Part shown: positions 7,819 to 15,570 of the stretch, piece by piece | Layout: every line of letters starts with the position of its first letter | Numbering within the stretch: the stretch's first letter is position 1 | DNA from: ZC4RG19 sp017577565 | GTDB lineage: Bacteria > Actinomycetota > Acidimicrobiia > Acidimicrobiales > VFJN01 | Assembly: GCA_047459075.1 (NCBI GenBank) | Contig: VSCH01000048.1 | Coordinates: forward strand, 1 to 22,683 | DNA: 22,683 nt | Direction: 5' to 3' | Made by a program: the position numbers and the translations under genes | Notes under the pieces: generated by a model | Databases searched by the model: none | Told to the model about the DNA's origin: nothing | Seen by the model: only the letters and a program-made list of their open reading frames with translations

Positions 7819-8279
7819 ATGGCGGACCACATCCCTCCCCCGCCGCCGCCGCCAGGGCAGTGGCAGGGGCAGCTCCATGCCCCACCGGGGCAGCAATGGC
7901 AGCAGCCCGCGGCGTGGCAGCAGCACGGCTACTACCAGCCGGCACCTGCACAGCTCGGCGCCGGGCTCCATGTGACGAGCATCGTCACCGGGATCTTCGG
8001 GGTGATCTGCGGGTTGATCCCGCTCTTCTTCCTCGGTGCCTGGGCCTTCGGGTCGAGCGCGCTGGTCGTCGGCGTCATCGCCTACCGAAAGGCGAAGGCC
8101 GTCGGCCAGAGGCAGGGCCGGGCTGGCATGATCCTCGGCGCGCGATCGCCCTCGTGCTCGGGACGATCGGCTTTGCCATCGTGGCGGACGCGTTCGACAC
8201 GCTCGATGACGACCTCAGCTGCATCGAGGAGGCCGACACGCCGCAGGAGCTCGACGAGTGCAACGAGGGCGGTTCCTGA
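7819..8279 (+). pseudogene. DUF4190-like membrane protein gene with a frameshift
   Basis: The first frame starts at ATG 7819 (GAGGGGG upstream): MADHIPPPPPPPGQW, then a Gln/Pro-rich cytoplasmic leader. A hydrophobic hairpin follows (SIVTGIFGVICGLIPLFF and GSSALVVGVIAYRKAKA), then GRAGMILG. At about 8138-8146, inside a GCGCGCG run, the frame breaks. Reading on in the next frame gives IALVLGTIGFAIVADAFD and an acidic Cys-containing tail (CIEEADTPQELDEC), stopping at 8279. The joined protein has the Pro-rich leader plus three hydrophobic segments of DUF4190-type actinobacterial membrane proteins. A single base missing from the GC run would restore it, so sequencing or assembly error is as likely as a true pseudogene. 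Function unknown. Confidence 0.7.
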
Positions 8280-8331
8280 GCAGCTGAGAACCCGCTCCTG
8301 CCGCCGGGGCGCCTGTGGTAACCAGGCCCGC

Positions 8332-8901
8332 GTGGAGATCGACGTCAGGCCGGCGACCGTCTTCGACGACGTGGCCACGATGGTCGGGCCGAAGCGCCCG
8401 GACGCCAACGTCTGCTGGTGCCTGAGCTACCGCATCCCGTCGAAGGAGAACCGGGCGCTGGTCGGCCCGGCGCGGGGCGAGCGGGTCCGGCAGCTGATGG
8501 AGCAGGGCCCGATCGGCGTCCTCGCCTACAAGGGCGACGAGGTCGTGGGCTGGGCCGCGGTGGCACCCCGGGCCGAGACGACCTTCGCCCGCAACCGCAA
8601 GATCCCCCACGTCGACGATCTCGACGCCTGGTGCGTCTGGTGCATCCGGGTGCGTCCCGGCCACCGGAAGCAGGGGATCTCGCTGCCGCTGCTCGAGGGA
8701 GCCGTCGAGTTCGCCCGTGAGAACGGCGCCCCCGCCATCGAGGGCTACCCGGTCGACAACCAGGGCGCGCGGGTCGACACGACCATGGCCTACGTCGGCA
8801 CCCGCCGGCTCTTCGAGCGCGCGGGGTTCACCAAGGTCGCCGACACCACCTCCGTGCTGGACGGGTTCCCCCGCGTCCTCATGCGCCGCGACCTGCGCTG
8901 A
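8332..8901 (+). CDS. GNAT-family N-acetyltransferase
   Basis: This encodes 189 aa from GTG 8332 (VEIDVRPATVFDDV); the open frame upstream belongs to the preceding broken gene. The acetyl-CoA pyrophosphate loop is RPGHRKQGIS (108-117), preceded by the beta4 strand AWCVWCIRV and followed by the helix LPLLEGAVEFARENG. The C-terminal FERAGFTKVADT is the usual GNAT end. Four cysteines stand out: C28-x-C30 (VCWC) and C101-x2-C104 (CVWC), a pattern I recall from a GNAT subgroup annotated only as hypothetical acetyltransferases. No Shine-Dalgarno is visible; TAACCA ends 7 nt upstream and could be a weak leaderless -10. The substrate is unknown. Confidence 0.85.
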   Translation: MEIDVRPATVFDDVATMVGPKRPDANVCWCLSYRIPSKENRALVGPARGERVRQLMEQGPIGVLAYKGDEVVGWAAVAPRAETTFARNRKIPHVDDLDAWCVWCIRVRPGHRKQGISLPLLEGAVEFARENGAPAIEGYPVDNQGARVDTTMAYVGTRRLFERAGFTKVADTTSVLDGFPRVLMRRDLR

Positions 8902-8914
8902 CGGGACGACGACC

Positions 8915-8944
8915 CGGTCGGGGCACGGGGGTCTCCCCCGACCG
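8915..8944 (+). terminator. Hairpin downstream of GNAT gene
   Basis: CGGTCGGGG (8915-8923) pairs with CCCCGACCG (8936-8944) across a 12-nt loop, 13 nt after the GNAT stop. There is no U tract, so termination is plausible but unproven. Confidence 0.4.
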
Positions 8945-9035
8945 ATGAGCGACGCCACCCGCGACGGTCCCACCGGGTGACGACCCGCCGACCACGGCGG
9001 CGCAGCCACCCGTACGAGGAGGGACGCGAGACCCC

Positions 9036-9542
9036 ATGACCGCACCCACCAGCACCAGGCTCGACCCGCGGTTCAGCGAGCCCGACGCCACCGCCACCAC
9101 CTGGGACGACGCCGTGGCGGTCCTGCGGAGCGCCGGGGTGTCCTGGCTGACGACGGTGCGGGCCGACGGGCGCCCGCACGTCACGCCGCTGGTCGCGGTG
9201 TGGCTCGACGGCGCCGTCCACTTCTGCACCGGCCCGGAGGAGCAGAAGGCCCGGAACCTGGCGGCCAACCCGCACGTCGTCCTGACCACCGGGTGCAACC
9301 GGTGGGACGACGGGCTCGACGTCGTCGTCGAGGGCCGGGCGGAGCGGACGACCGACGAGGCGACCCTGGCCCGGCTCGCCGACGCGTGGCGGGCCACGTG
9401 GGACGGGCGCTGGGACTTCGAGGTCCGAAACGGCGCCTTCCACCACCCCGACGGCGGCGAGGCCCACGTCTGGTCGGTCACCCCGACGAAGGTGCTCGCC
9501 TTCGGCAAGGGCACCTTCAGCCACACGACGCACCGGTTCTGA
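9036..9542 (+). CDS. Pyridoxamine 5'-phosphate oxidase (PPOX)-family protein, probably F420/FMN-dependent
   Basis: This encodes 168 aa with the split beta-barrel flavin/F420-binding fold. The core strand motif SWLTTVRADGRPHVTPLVAVW spans about 36-56. It is followed by AVHFCTGPEEQKARNLAANPHVVLTTG and an EGRAERTTDEATLARLADAW segment, all typical of actinobacterial PPOX-class F420-dependent enzymes. The start ATG has GAGGAGGG about 12 nt upstream, rather far but the only good site. The substrate is unknown; relatives reduce or oxidise small aromatics with F420, FMN or heme-related cofactors. The gene is convergent with the AraC regulator, with a 22-bp gap. Confidence 0.88.
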   Translation: MTAPTSTRLDPRFSEPDATATTWDDAVAVLRSAGVSWLTTVRADGRPHVTPLVAVWLDGAVHFCTGPEEQKARNLAANPHVVLTTGCNRWDDGLDVVVEGRAERTTDEATLARLADAWRATWDGRWDFEVRNGAFHHPDGGEAHVWSVTPTKVLAFGKGTFSHTTHRF

Positions 9543-9564
9543 GCCCGCGCCGGACCCCGGGCGC

Positions 9565-10422
9565 TCACGCCGTGACCAGCTCGCGGCGGCCGGCCCAGGC
9601 CACGTCGTCGACGGCCAGCCACGGCGCCCCCGCGACGGCGCGCGGCGTCACGCCGGTGAACGCGACCACCTCCCGGTGGAGGTGCGACTGGTCGGCGTAG
9701 CCCGTCTCCGCCGCCACCAGCGCGGGCGGGTGGCCGGCCGCCAGGCGGTGGGCGGCCGCGTCGAACCGGACGAGCTGCGCCGCCCGCTTCGGGGTCAGGC
9801 CCACCTGGGCCCGGAAACGGGACCACAGGCGCTTGCGACCCCACCCCACCTCGGCCGCCAGCTCCTCGACCCGGACCTGCCCGCGGGCGGCGACGATCCG
9901 GCGCCAGGCCTCCCCGACCTCGGGGTCGACCGGCCGCCCGACCTCGAGCCGCCGGGCCAGCGCGGCCTCGGCGACGGCGAACCGCTCCCCCCACGAGCCG
10001 GCTGCCTGCAGCCGCTCCTGGGTGCGCACCGCGTCCCGGCCCCAGAGGTCCTCCAGGGCGACGACCGAGCCGGCCAGCGGCGCCGCCGCCCCGAACACCT
10101 GGTGGGCGACCGTGGGCGACAGGCGCACCTGCAGGCAGGCGACCTCCCACCCGCCGCCCCGCACGCTGCCGTGGGCCAGGCCGGCGACGACGGTGCCCCG
10201 CTGGCGCCGCCCGCTGGCCTCGTCCACCGCGTACAGCTCGTCGCCCGCGCCGACGTCGACGACGACGGTGACCGCCGGGTGCGGGACGACCCGCAGGTCG
10301 ATCGGCCCCGGCTCGCGGTCGACGAAGCCGGCCATGCCGACCCCGGGCAGTCGGAGGGGGCGGGCCGGCGTCGCGATCTCCCAGGCGGGCACCGCGCCAC
10401 CGGCGGGTCGAGCGGCGGACAT
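9565..10422 (-). CDS. AraC-family transcriptional regulator
   Basis: This encodes 285 aa. The C-terminal double helix-turn-helix (about 183-262) contains VEELAAEVGWGRKRLWSRFR and the second-motif signature GYADQSHLHREVVAFTGVTP. The N-terminal part (about 15-125) is a beta-rich sensing domain of the kind found in small-molecule-responsive AraC proteins, with AVTVVVDVGAGDELYAVD as a barrel strand pair. The ATG at 10422 is probably the transcript start: TAGCGT ends 6 nt before it and no ribosome-binding site is present. The gene is divergent from the amidase across 111 bp, so it most likely regulates itself and the amidase. The effector is unknown. Confidence 0.88.
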   Translation of the reverse strand: MSAARPAGGAVPAWEIATPARPLRLPGVGMAGFVDREPGPIDLRVVPHPAVTVVVDVGAGDELYAVDEASGRRQRGTVVAGLAHGSVRGGGWEVACLQVRLSPTVAHQVFGAAAPLAGSVVALEDLWGRDAVRTQERLQAAGSWGERFAVAEAALARRLEVGRPVDPEVGEAWRRIVAARGQVRVEELAAEVGWGRKRLWSRFRAQVGLTPKRAAQLVRFDAAAHRLAAGHPPALVAAETGYADQSHLHREVVAFTGVTPRAVAGAPWLAVDDVAWAGRRELVTA

Positions 10423-10428
10423 GGGGCC

Positions 10429-10434
10429 ACGCTA
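10429..10434 (-). promoter_or_regulatory. Candidate leaderless -10 box for araC-type gene
   Basis: The minus strand reads TAGCGT, then 6 nt, then ATG 10422. It lies in the 111-bp divergent region shared with the amidase gene, so it would be a natural point of mutual control. Confidence 0.42.
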
Positions 10435-10533
10435 CGGGGTCGGCCGCCGATCCCCCCGCGACATTGCTCCAAGAGCGCGGGCCGGACGAGGGCCGACGCT
10501 GGGCGGGCACCGACGTCCCGGACAGGAGCGACC

Positions 10534-11970
10534 ATGACCGGCACCTTCGATCCCCACGTGCCCGCCCTCGAGCTCGCCGCTGCGATCCGCCACCGGGAGC
10601 TCAGCCCGGTCGAGGTCGTGGACGGCTACCTCGCCCGGGTGGACGCGCTCGACGGCCGCCTGAACGCGTTCTGCCACCTTCCGGCCGACGAGGTCCGCGC
10701 CACGGCCGCGGCCGCCGCCGACGCGGTCGTGCGGGCGGCGTCCCCCGACGACCTGCCGCCCTTCCACGGCGTCCCCCTGCCGTTCAAGGACCTGGTCGAC
10801 GTGGCCGGCTGGCCCACGACCGCGGGGTCGGCCGCCACGAGCCGGGCGCCGGCGGCGGCCTCGGACCCCGTCGTCCGGCGCCTGGTCGGCGCCGGCTTCC
10901 TCCCCTTCGGCAAGACGACGACCTCGGAGTTCGGCACCGTGCCCTTCACCGAGAGCGACGCGTTGGGCACCTCCCGCAACCCGTGGGACCCCGACCGCAC
11001 GCCCGGCGGGTCCTCCAGCGGCGCGGGCGTCGCGGTCGCCGCCGGGATGGCGCCCGTCGCCCACGCGGCCGACGGCGGCGGCTCGATCCGCATCCCCGCC
11101 TCGTGCACCGGGCTCGTCGGCCTCAAGCCGACGCGGGGGCTCGTCACCAACCTGACGGTCGAGGACGAAGGGCTGGCCGCCCACGGCGTGGTCACCCGGA
11201 CCGTGGCCGACACGGCGGCCGTGCTCGACGTCCTCGCCCGCCACGACCCCGCGGCGTGGTGGTCGCCGCCGAGCCCCGCCCGTCCCTTCGCCGCCGCCCT
11301 CGACGACGCCCCGCCCCGGGGGCTGCGGGTGGGCGTCCTGGTCGACCCGCCGATCGAGGGGCTGCCGGTCGACCCGGCCTGCCGTCGGGCGGCCGAGGTC
11401 GCGGTCGCGACCCTGGAGGCGGCCGGCCACCACGTGGTCGACGAGCCCCTGCCGCTGCCGCCGGCCGACGAGCTCGTCGCGGCGTTCACGACGATCTGGA
11501 ACGTCGGCGGCGCCGGCGTCGACCTCGAGGACCCCGACCGGGTCGAGCCGCTGAACCGGGCGCTGCGGGAGGCGGCCCGGGCGATCGACTCGTGGGAGTA
11601 CGCCCGCGGCGTCCACCGGGCCCAGCTGCTGTCGCGCCGCGTCGTCGACGCGTTCGTCGACCGGGTCGACCTGCTCGTCACCCCGACCATGGCCTGCCTG
11701 CCCCCACCGGTGGGCGCCTGGCGGGCCGGCACCGAGCACGACCCCCGGATGGCGCTGCTGAACAGCTACCCGATGGCGGTGTTCACCTCGCTGTTCAACG
11801 TGACCGGCCAGCCGGCCGTCTCGCTGCCCGTCCACCACGACGAGGCGACCGGCCTGCCGGTCGGCGTCCAGCTCGTCGCCGCTCCGTGGCAGGAGCACCT
11901 GCTGCTCCGGGTCGCCCGCACGCTGGAGCTGGCCCACCCCTGGGCCGGCCGCCGACCGCCGATCGGCTGA
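10534..11970 (+). CDS. Amidase-signature-family amidohydrolase
   Basis: This encodes 478 aa, normal for the family. The Ser-cisSer-Lys triad is complete: Lys85 in PLPFKDLVDV, cis-Ser160 in TPGGSSSGAG, and nucleophile Ser184 in DGGGSIRIPAS, followed by GLVGLKPTRG. The C-terminal region has DLLVTPTMACLPPPVG and FNVTGQPAVSLPVH, both typical of amidases that act on small amides. The ATG has AGGAG 7 nt upstream. The Gln-tRNA amidotransferase subunit GatA is less likely because gatC and gatB are not adjacent and the gene stands beside its own divergent AraC regulator. The protein should be cytoplasmic; the amide substrate cannot be read from the sequence. Confidence 0.92.
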   Translation: MTGTFDPHVPALELAAAIRHRELSPVEVVDGYLARVDALDGRLNAFCHLPADEVRATAAAAADAVVRAASPDDLPPFHGVPLPFKDLVDVAGWPTTAGSAATSRAPAAASDPVVRRLVGAGFLPFGKTTTSEFGTVPFTESDALGTSRNPWDPDRTPGGSSSGAGVAVAAGMAPVAHAADGGGSIRIPASCTGLVGLKPTRGLVTNLTVEDEGLAAHGVVTRTVADTAAVLDVLARHDPAAWWSPPSPARPFAAALDDAPPRGLRVGVLVDPPIEGLPVDPACRRAAEVAVATLEAAGHHVVDEPLPLPPADELVAAFTTIWNVGGAGVDLEDPDRVEPLNRALREAARAIDSWEYARGVHRAQLLSRRVVDAFVDRVDLLVTPTMACLPPPVGAWRAGTEHDPRMALLNSYPMAVFTSLFNVTGQPAVSLPVHHDEATGLPVGVQLVAAPWQEHLLLRVARTLELAHPWAGRRPPIG

Positions 11971-12088
11971 CGCGGGCCCGGGACCGGTGGCGACGCCGGA
12001 CCGCCACGGCGCCCGTCGCGGGCGGCCGAGGGGGCCGACCCGGGGGAATCCGCTACCGCTGCGGGCCCGCACCCGGCAGTGTCGGGGC

Positions 12089-13117
12089 ATGGCGCGAGAG
12101 GACGACCCCGGCACGGGCACGGCGAGCGGCGACCCCGGCGGTCGCGGCGGTCTCCCGGTGCGTGCCGTGCGCGAGCCGACCCCGGACGACGTCACCGCGG
12201 CCCGGGCCGTGGTGACGGCCCACCTGCGCCCGACGCCGGTCGTGCCCGTCCGGCTGCCGGGCGTCGAGGGCGAGGTCCTGCTGAAGCTCGAGTCGCTCCA
12301 GCCCACCGGCAGCTTCAAGGTCCGGGGCGCGCTGGCCGCCGTCGCCGCCTACGCGGCGAGCGCCGGGCGGGTGGTGACGCCCTCGGCCGGCAACGCCGCG
12401 CTCGGCGTCGCCTTCGCCGCCGCCCGGCTCGGCGTGCCCGCCACGCTGGTCGTGCCCGAGACCGCCTCGGCGGCCAAGGTCGCGGCGCTGCGCGAGCTGG
12501 GCGCCGACCTCGTCCTCCACGGCGCCGACTACGAGGAGGCCGAGCGCCACGCGCTCGCCCTGGCGGCCGAGGGCGCCGCGCTCGTCTCCCCCTACAACGA
12601 CCCCCACGTCATCGCCGGGCAGAGCACCGTCGGCGACGAGGTCGGCGACCAGGTGGGCGACGACGTGACGCTGCTCGTCCCCGTCGGGGGCGGCGGGCTG
12701 GTGGCCGGGTGCGCGCTGTGGGCGGCGGAGCGCCCGGGCGTCCACCTCGTCGGCGTCGAGTCGGCGGCCTCGCCGGCGGTGTCGAGCGCGGTCCGGGCCG
12801 GGCGGATCGTCACCGTCGAGGTCGGTCCCACGATCGCCGACGGGCTCGGCGGCAACATCGAGCCCGGCTCGGTCACCCCCGCCGTCGCCGGCCGCCGGGT
12901 CGACACCTGGGTGCAGGTGCCCGAGGACCTGCTCCGCACCGCCGTCCGGCTGCTCGCCACCCGCTGCGGGTTGGTCGTCGAGGGCGCCGGGGCCGTGGGG
13001 GTCGCCGCCCTCCTCGGCGGCCTGGTCGAGCCCGCGCCGGGGACGGCGCCCGTCGTGCTGGTCACCGGGCGCAACATCGCCCCTGCGCTGCTGGCCGAGC
13101 TGCTGACCACCGGGTGA
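12089..13117 (+). CDS. Serine/threonine dehydratase-like PLP-dependent enzyme (fold type II)
   Basis: This encodes 342 aa. The PLP lysine is Lys77 in PTGSFKVRGAL, and the phosphate-binding glycine loop is PVGGGGL (199-205). The asparagine loop reads PSAGNAALGVA (98-108), where most threonine dehydratases have GNHAQG; Ala replaces His here. EGAGAVGVAALL near the C-terminus matches the catabolic dehydratase group, and there is no regulatory ACT domain, so a biosynthetic IlvA is unlikely. Possible reactions are deamination or racemisation of serine, threonine or a hydroxyamino acid. The first 25 residues are a low-complexity Gly/Asp/Arg leader. The gene follows the amidase by 118 bp on the same strand and is convergent with the GCH II fusion. 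Confidence 0.86.
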   Translation: MAREDDPGTGTASGDPGGRGGLPVRAVREPTPDDVTAARAVVTAHLRPTPVVPVRLPGVEGEVLLKLESLQPTGSFKVRGALAAVAAYAASAGRVVTPSAGNAALGVAFAAARLGVPATLVVPETASAAKVAALRELGADLVLHGADYEEAERHALALAAEGAALVSPYNDPHVIAGQSTVGDEVGDQVGDDVTLLVPVGGGGLVAGCALWAAERPGVHLVGVESAASPAVSSAVRAGRIVTVEVGPTIADGLGGNIEPGSVTPAVAGRRVDTWVQVPEDLLRTAVRLLATRCGLVVEGAGAVGVAALLGGLVEPAPGTAPVVLVTGRNIAPALLAELLTTG

Positions 13118-13135
13118 GCCGGCGCCGGCCGGCTC
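13116..13135. terminator. Bidirectional hairpin between convergent genes
   Basis: GAGCCGGC (13116-13123) pairs perfectly with GCCGGCTC (13128-13135) across a 4-nt loop. It overlaps the end of the dehydratase stop codon and lies 4 bp from the GCH II fusion stop, so it could end both transcripts. Confidence 0.45.
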
Positions 13136-13138
13136 CGG

Positions 13139-14524
13139 CTACGGCGCCCCGCCCTGGGCGACGAGGTCGCCGGCGACGAGCACGTCGGTCCCCACGATCC
13201 GCACCGAGGGGTCGGCGAGCCGCAGGCCGTCGGCCACCGAGGTGATGCCGAGCGGGCCGACGGCGTCGGTGCCGGTGCCGATGATCGTGGGCGCCACGCC
13301 GACGATCACCCGGTCGACCACCCCCGCCCCGAGCAGCGAGGTGATGACCCGCGAACCGCCCTCGACGAGCAGGGTCTCGACGCCGTCCGCCCGCAGCGCG
13401 GCCAGCGCGGCGCCGACGTCGACCCCGCACGGCCCCGCCGGCAGCAGGCGCACGCCGACGTGGCGGGCGGCCAGCGCCCGCCGGCGCTCGACCGGCGAGC
13501 GGTCGGTGGTCAGCGCGGTGGTGACGGCGTCGTCCTCCAGGATCCGGGCGTCGTTCGGCACCCGCAGCGTCGAGTCGAGCACCACCCGGATCGGCGAGGC
13601 CCCCGGCACCATGCGGACGGTCAGCTGCGGGTCGTCCTGGACGACCGTGCCGACGCCCACGAGCACGGCGTCGCACGCGGCCCGCAGGGCGTGGGAGACC
13701 CGACGCTCCTGCTCGCAGCTGATCCAGCGGGCGTCGCCGGTGGCGGTGGCGATGCGGCCGTCGAGGGTCTGCGCGTACTTGAGGACGACGTAGGGCCGGT
13801 CGGACGACGGAGCGCCCGCCGCGAACCGGGGGCCGACGAGGTCGGACACGTCGACGACCGACCCGGGGTCGACCGGGCCGGGGTCGCGGTCGCCGTCGAG
13901 GGTGGCGCCCGTCGGGCGCACGTGGCCCAGTCGCTGCTCCTTCGTGCGCAGGTAGCGCAGGTTGCGCACGTGGGGGGCGGTCGGCAGCGGCTCGAGGCCC
14001 GCCACGACGACCCCGTGCGACCGCAGGCCCTCGACCTTGGCCGGGTTGTTGGTCAGCAAGCGCACCGAGCGCACGCCGAGCGCGGCCAGCACGGCGGCGC
14101 TGTCGCCGTAGTCGCGGGCGTCGACGGCCCGCCCGACGGCCAGGTTGGCGTCGACCGTGTCGGCACCCCGGTCCTGCTCGACGTAGGCCCGCAGCTTGTC
14201 GACGAGCCCGATCCCCCGGCCCTCGTGCCCGGTGGCGTAGACGAGGACGCCGCGGCCGGCCGCGCTGATGGCGCGCAGGGCGAGGCGCAACTGCACGCCG
14301 CAGTCGCACCGCAGCGACCCGAGGACGTCGCCGGTGAGGCACTCGGAGTGCACCCGGGTCACGACCTCCTCGGCGCCGTCGACCTCGCCCCGGGTGAGCG
14401 CCAGGTAGACGCGGCCGTCCGAGCGCTCGAAGGCGTGGGCGTCGAACACGCCCATCGACGTCGGCAGGGGCACGGTGGCCACCTTCTGGAGAGGCCGCCC
14501 GCCGCGCGTGTCCGACTGCACCAT
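13139..14524 (-). CDS. GTP cyclohydrolase II / RibD-type reductase fusion
   Basis: This encodes 461 aa in two domains. Residues 14-205 are GTP cyclohydrolase II: zinc ligands Cys62, Cys73 and Cys75 (RVHSECLTGD, SLRCDCG), EGRGIGLVDKLRAY with catalytic Tyr114, Asp135/Arg137 (VDARDYG) and LLTNNPAKVE. By comparison with E. coli RibA all key residues are kept, so it should release formate and make the 2,5-diaminopyrimidine rather than stop at the formylated form. Residues 243-460 are a RibD C-terminal reductase domain (RPYVVLKYAQTLDGRIA, GVGTVVQDDP, TLLVEGGSRVITSLL). The deaminase half of RibD and the dihydroxybutanone-phosphate synthase usually fused to RibA are missing. The predicted product is the ribityl-diaminopyrimidine phosphate (inference). 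A leaderless -10 (TATCCT) precedes ATG 14524, and a divergent operon starts 20 bp away. Confidence 0.92.
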   Translation of the reverse strand: MVQSDTRGGRPLQKVATVPLPTSMGVFDAHAFERSDGRVYLALTRGEVDGAEEVVTRVHSECLTGDVLGSLRCDCGVQLRLALRAISAAGRGVLVYATGHEGRGIGLVDKLRAYVEQDRGADTVDANLAVGRAVDARDYGDSAAVLAALGVRSVRLLTNNPAKVEGLRSHGVVVAGLEPLPTAPHVRNLRYLRTKEQRLGHVRPTGATLDGDRDPGPVDPGSVVDVSDLVGPRFAAGAPSSDRPYVVLKYAQTLDGRIATATGDARWISCEQERRVSHALRAACDAVLVGVGTVVQDDPQLTVRMVPGASPIRVVLDSTLRVPNDARILEDDAVTTALTTDRSPVERRRALAARHVGVRLLPAGPCGVDVGAALAALRADGVETLLVEGGSRVITSLLGAGVVDRVIVGVAPTIIGTGTDAVGPLGITSVADGLRLADPSVRIVGTDVLVAGDLVAQGGAP

Positions 14525-14531
14525 CGCGAGC

Positions 14532-14537
14532 AGGATA
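14532..14537 (-). promoter_or_regulatory. Candidate leaderless -10 box for the GCH II fusion
   Basis: The minus strand reads TATCCT, then 7 nt, then ATG 14524. It occupies the centre of the 20-bp gap separating the divergent starts at 14524 and 14545, so the plus-strand promoter must overlap it or lie inside the fusion gene. Confidence 0.45.
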
Positions 14538-14544
14538 GGGGCAC

Positions 14545-15570
14545 ATGCGCCCCGACACTGCGGATCGTGGCGATCCCGCCACCCTGGCGACCGGCGTGAC
14601 CTTCACCGCGCCCCGCCGCGTCGAGCTCACGCCCGTCCCGGTCCCCGAGCCCGCCGAGGGGCAGGTCGTGGTGCGCACGCTGTGGTCGGGCATCAGCAGC
14701 GGCACCGAGATGCTCGCCTACCGCGGCGAGATCGACCCCGACCTGCCCCTGGACGAGGCCATCGGCGCGCTGGGCGGGACCTTCACGTTCCCGTTCCGGT
14801 ACGGCTACGCGTGCGTCGGCCGGGTCGAGCGGTCGCGGGGCGCCCTCGACGAGGGCCGGCTGGTGTTCGCCTACCACCCCCACCAGGACCTGTTCGTCGT
14901 CGACGTCGACGACGTCGTGCCGGTCGACGGCGTCGAGCCCCGCCTGGCCACGCTGCTGCCCCTCGTCGAGACCGCGCTGCAGGTGGCGCTCGACGCCGGC
15001 CCCGTGCTCGAGGAGCCGGTGCTCGTCACGGGGCTCGGCGCGGTCGGCCTCGCCACCTCGCTGCTGCTGCAGCGGGCCGGCGCCCGGGTCACCGGGGTCG
15101 ACCCCGCGGCCGGGCGGCGGTCCGTGGCGGCCGCGATCGGGGTGCCGGCCGTCGCCCCCGAGGCCGTCGGCGACGTCCTGGCCGACGCCGCGCCGGACGG
15201 CGTGCCGCTCGTCGTCGAGGCGAGCGGCCGCCCCGAGGCCCTGCGCACGGCGCTGGGCCTGCTCGCCCACGAGGGCGAGGCGCTGGTCGTGTCGTGGTAC
15301 GGCACGAAGGAGGTGGCGCTGCCGCTGGGCGGCGACTTCCACCGACGCCGCCTCGTCGTCCGCAGCACCCAGGTGTCGACGATCCCGGCCGCGCTGTCCG
15401 GCCGCTGGACGCGGGCCCGGCGGCGGGCCGTCGCCCGGGCGCTGCTCGACGAGCTGCCCCTGACGCCGCTCGCCACCCACGACTTCCCCTTCGCCGAGGC
15501 GCCCCGGGCGTTCGCGGCCGTCGACGCCGGAGCGTCCGGCCTCGTGCACGCCGCGCTGTGGTACACGTGA
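14545..15570 (+). CDS. Medium-chain (zinc-binding-type) alcohol dehydrogenase, BchC-like subgroup
   Basis: This encodes 341 aa. The N-terminal GroES-like domain has SGISSGTEMLAYRG (48-61), where classical zinc alcohol dehydrogenases carry the catalytic cysteine; this SGIS(x)GTE form is seen in BchC-like members and lacks that Cys. FAYHPHQDLF (108-117) follows. The nucleotide-binding fold begins VTGLGAVGLA (161-170), with VDPAAGRR after beta2 as the cofactor-selecting end. Enzymes of this shape oxidise a hydroxyl or reduce a ketone with NAD(P)H. The gene is the first of a plus-strand operon and its stop overlaps the PTPS-like start (GTGA). No ribosome-binding site precedes ATG 14545. The pathway is inferred from its neighbours only. 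Confidence 0.88.
   Translation: MRPDTADRGDPATLATGVTFTAPRRVELTPVPVPEPAEGQVVVRTLWSGISSGTEMLAYRGEIDPDLPLDEAIGALGGTFTFPFRYGYACVGRVERSRGALDEGRLVFAYHPHQDLFVVDVDDVVPVDGVEPRLATLLPLVETALQVALDAGPVLEEPVLVTGLGAVGLATSLLLQRAGARVTGVDPAAGRRSVAAAIGVPAVAPEAVGDVLADAAPDGVPLVVEASGRPEALRTALGLLAHEGEALVVSWYGTKEVALPLGGDFHRRRLVVRSTQVSTIPAALSGRWTRARRRAVARALLDELPLTPLATHDFPFAEAPRAFAAVDAGASGLVHAALWYT

Noticed and set aside
10534..11970. GatA subunit of Asp/Glu-tRNA amidotransferase
   Set aside because: The gene is alone, with a divergent AraC regulator and no gatB or gatC; the sequence fits the general amidase family better.
13139..14524. Housekeeping riboflavin operon with FMN riboswitch
   Set aside because: No ribE, ribH, ribB or deaminase gene is adjacent, and the 20-bp leader region leaves no room for a riboswitch.
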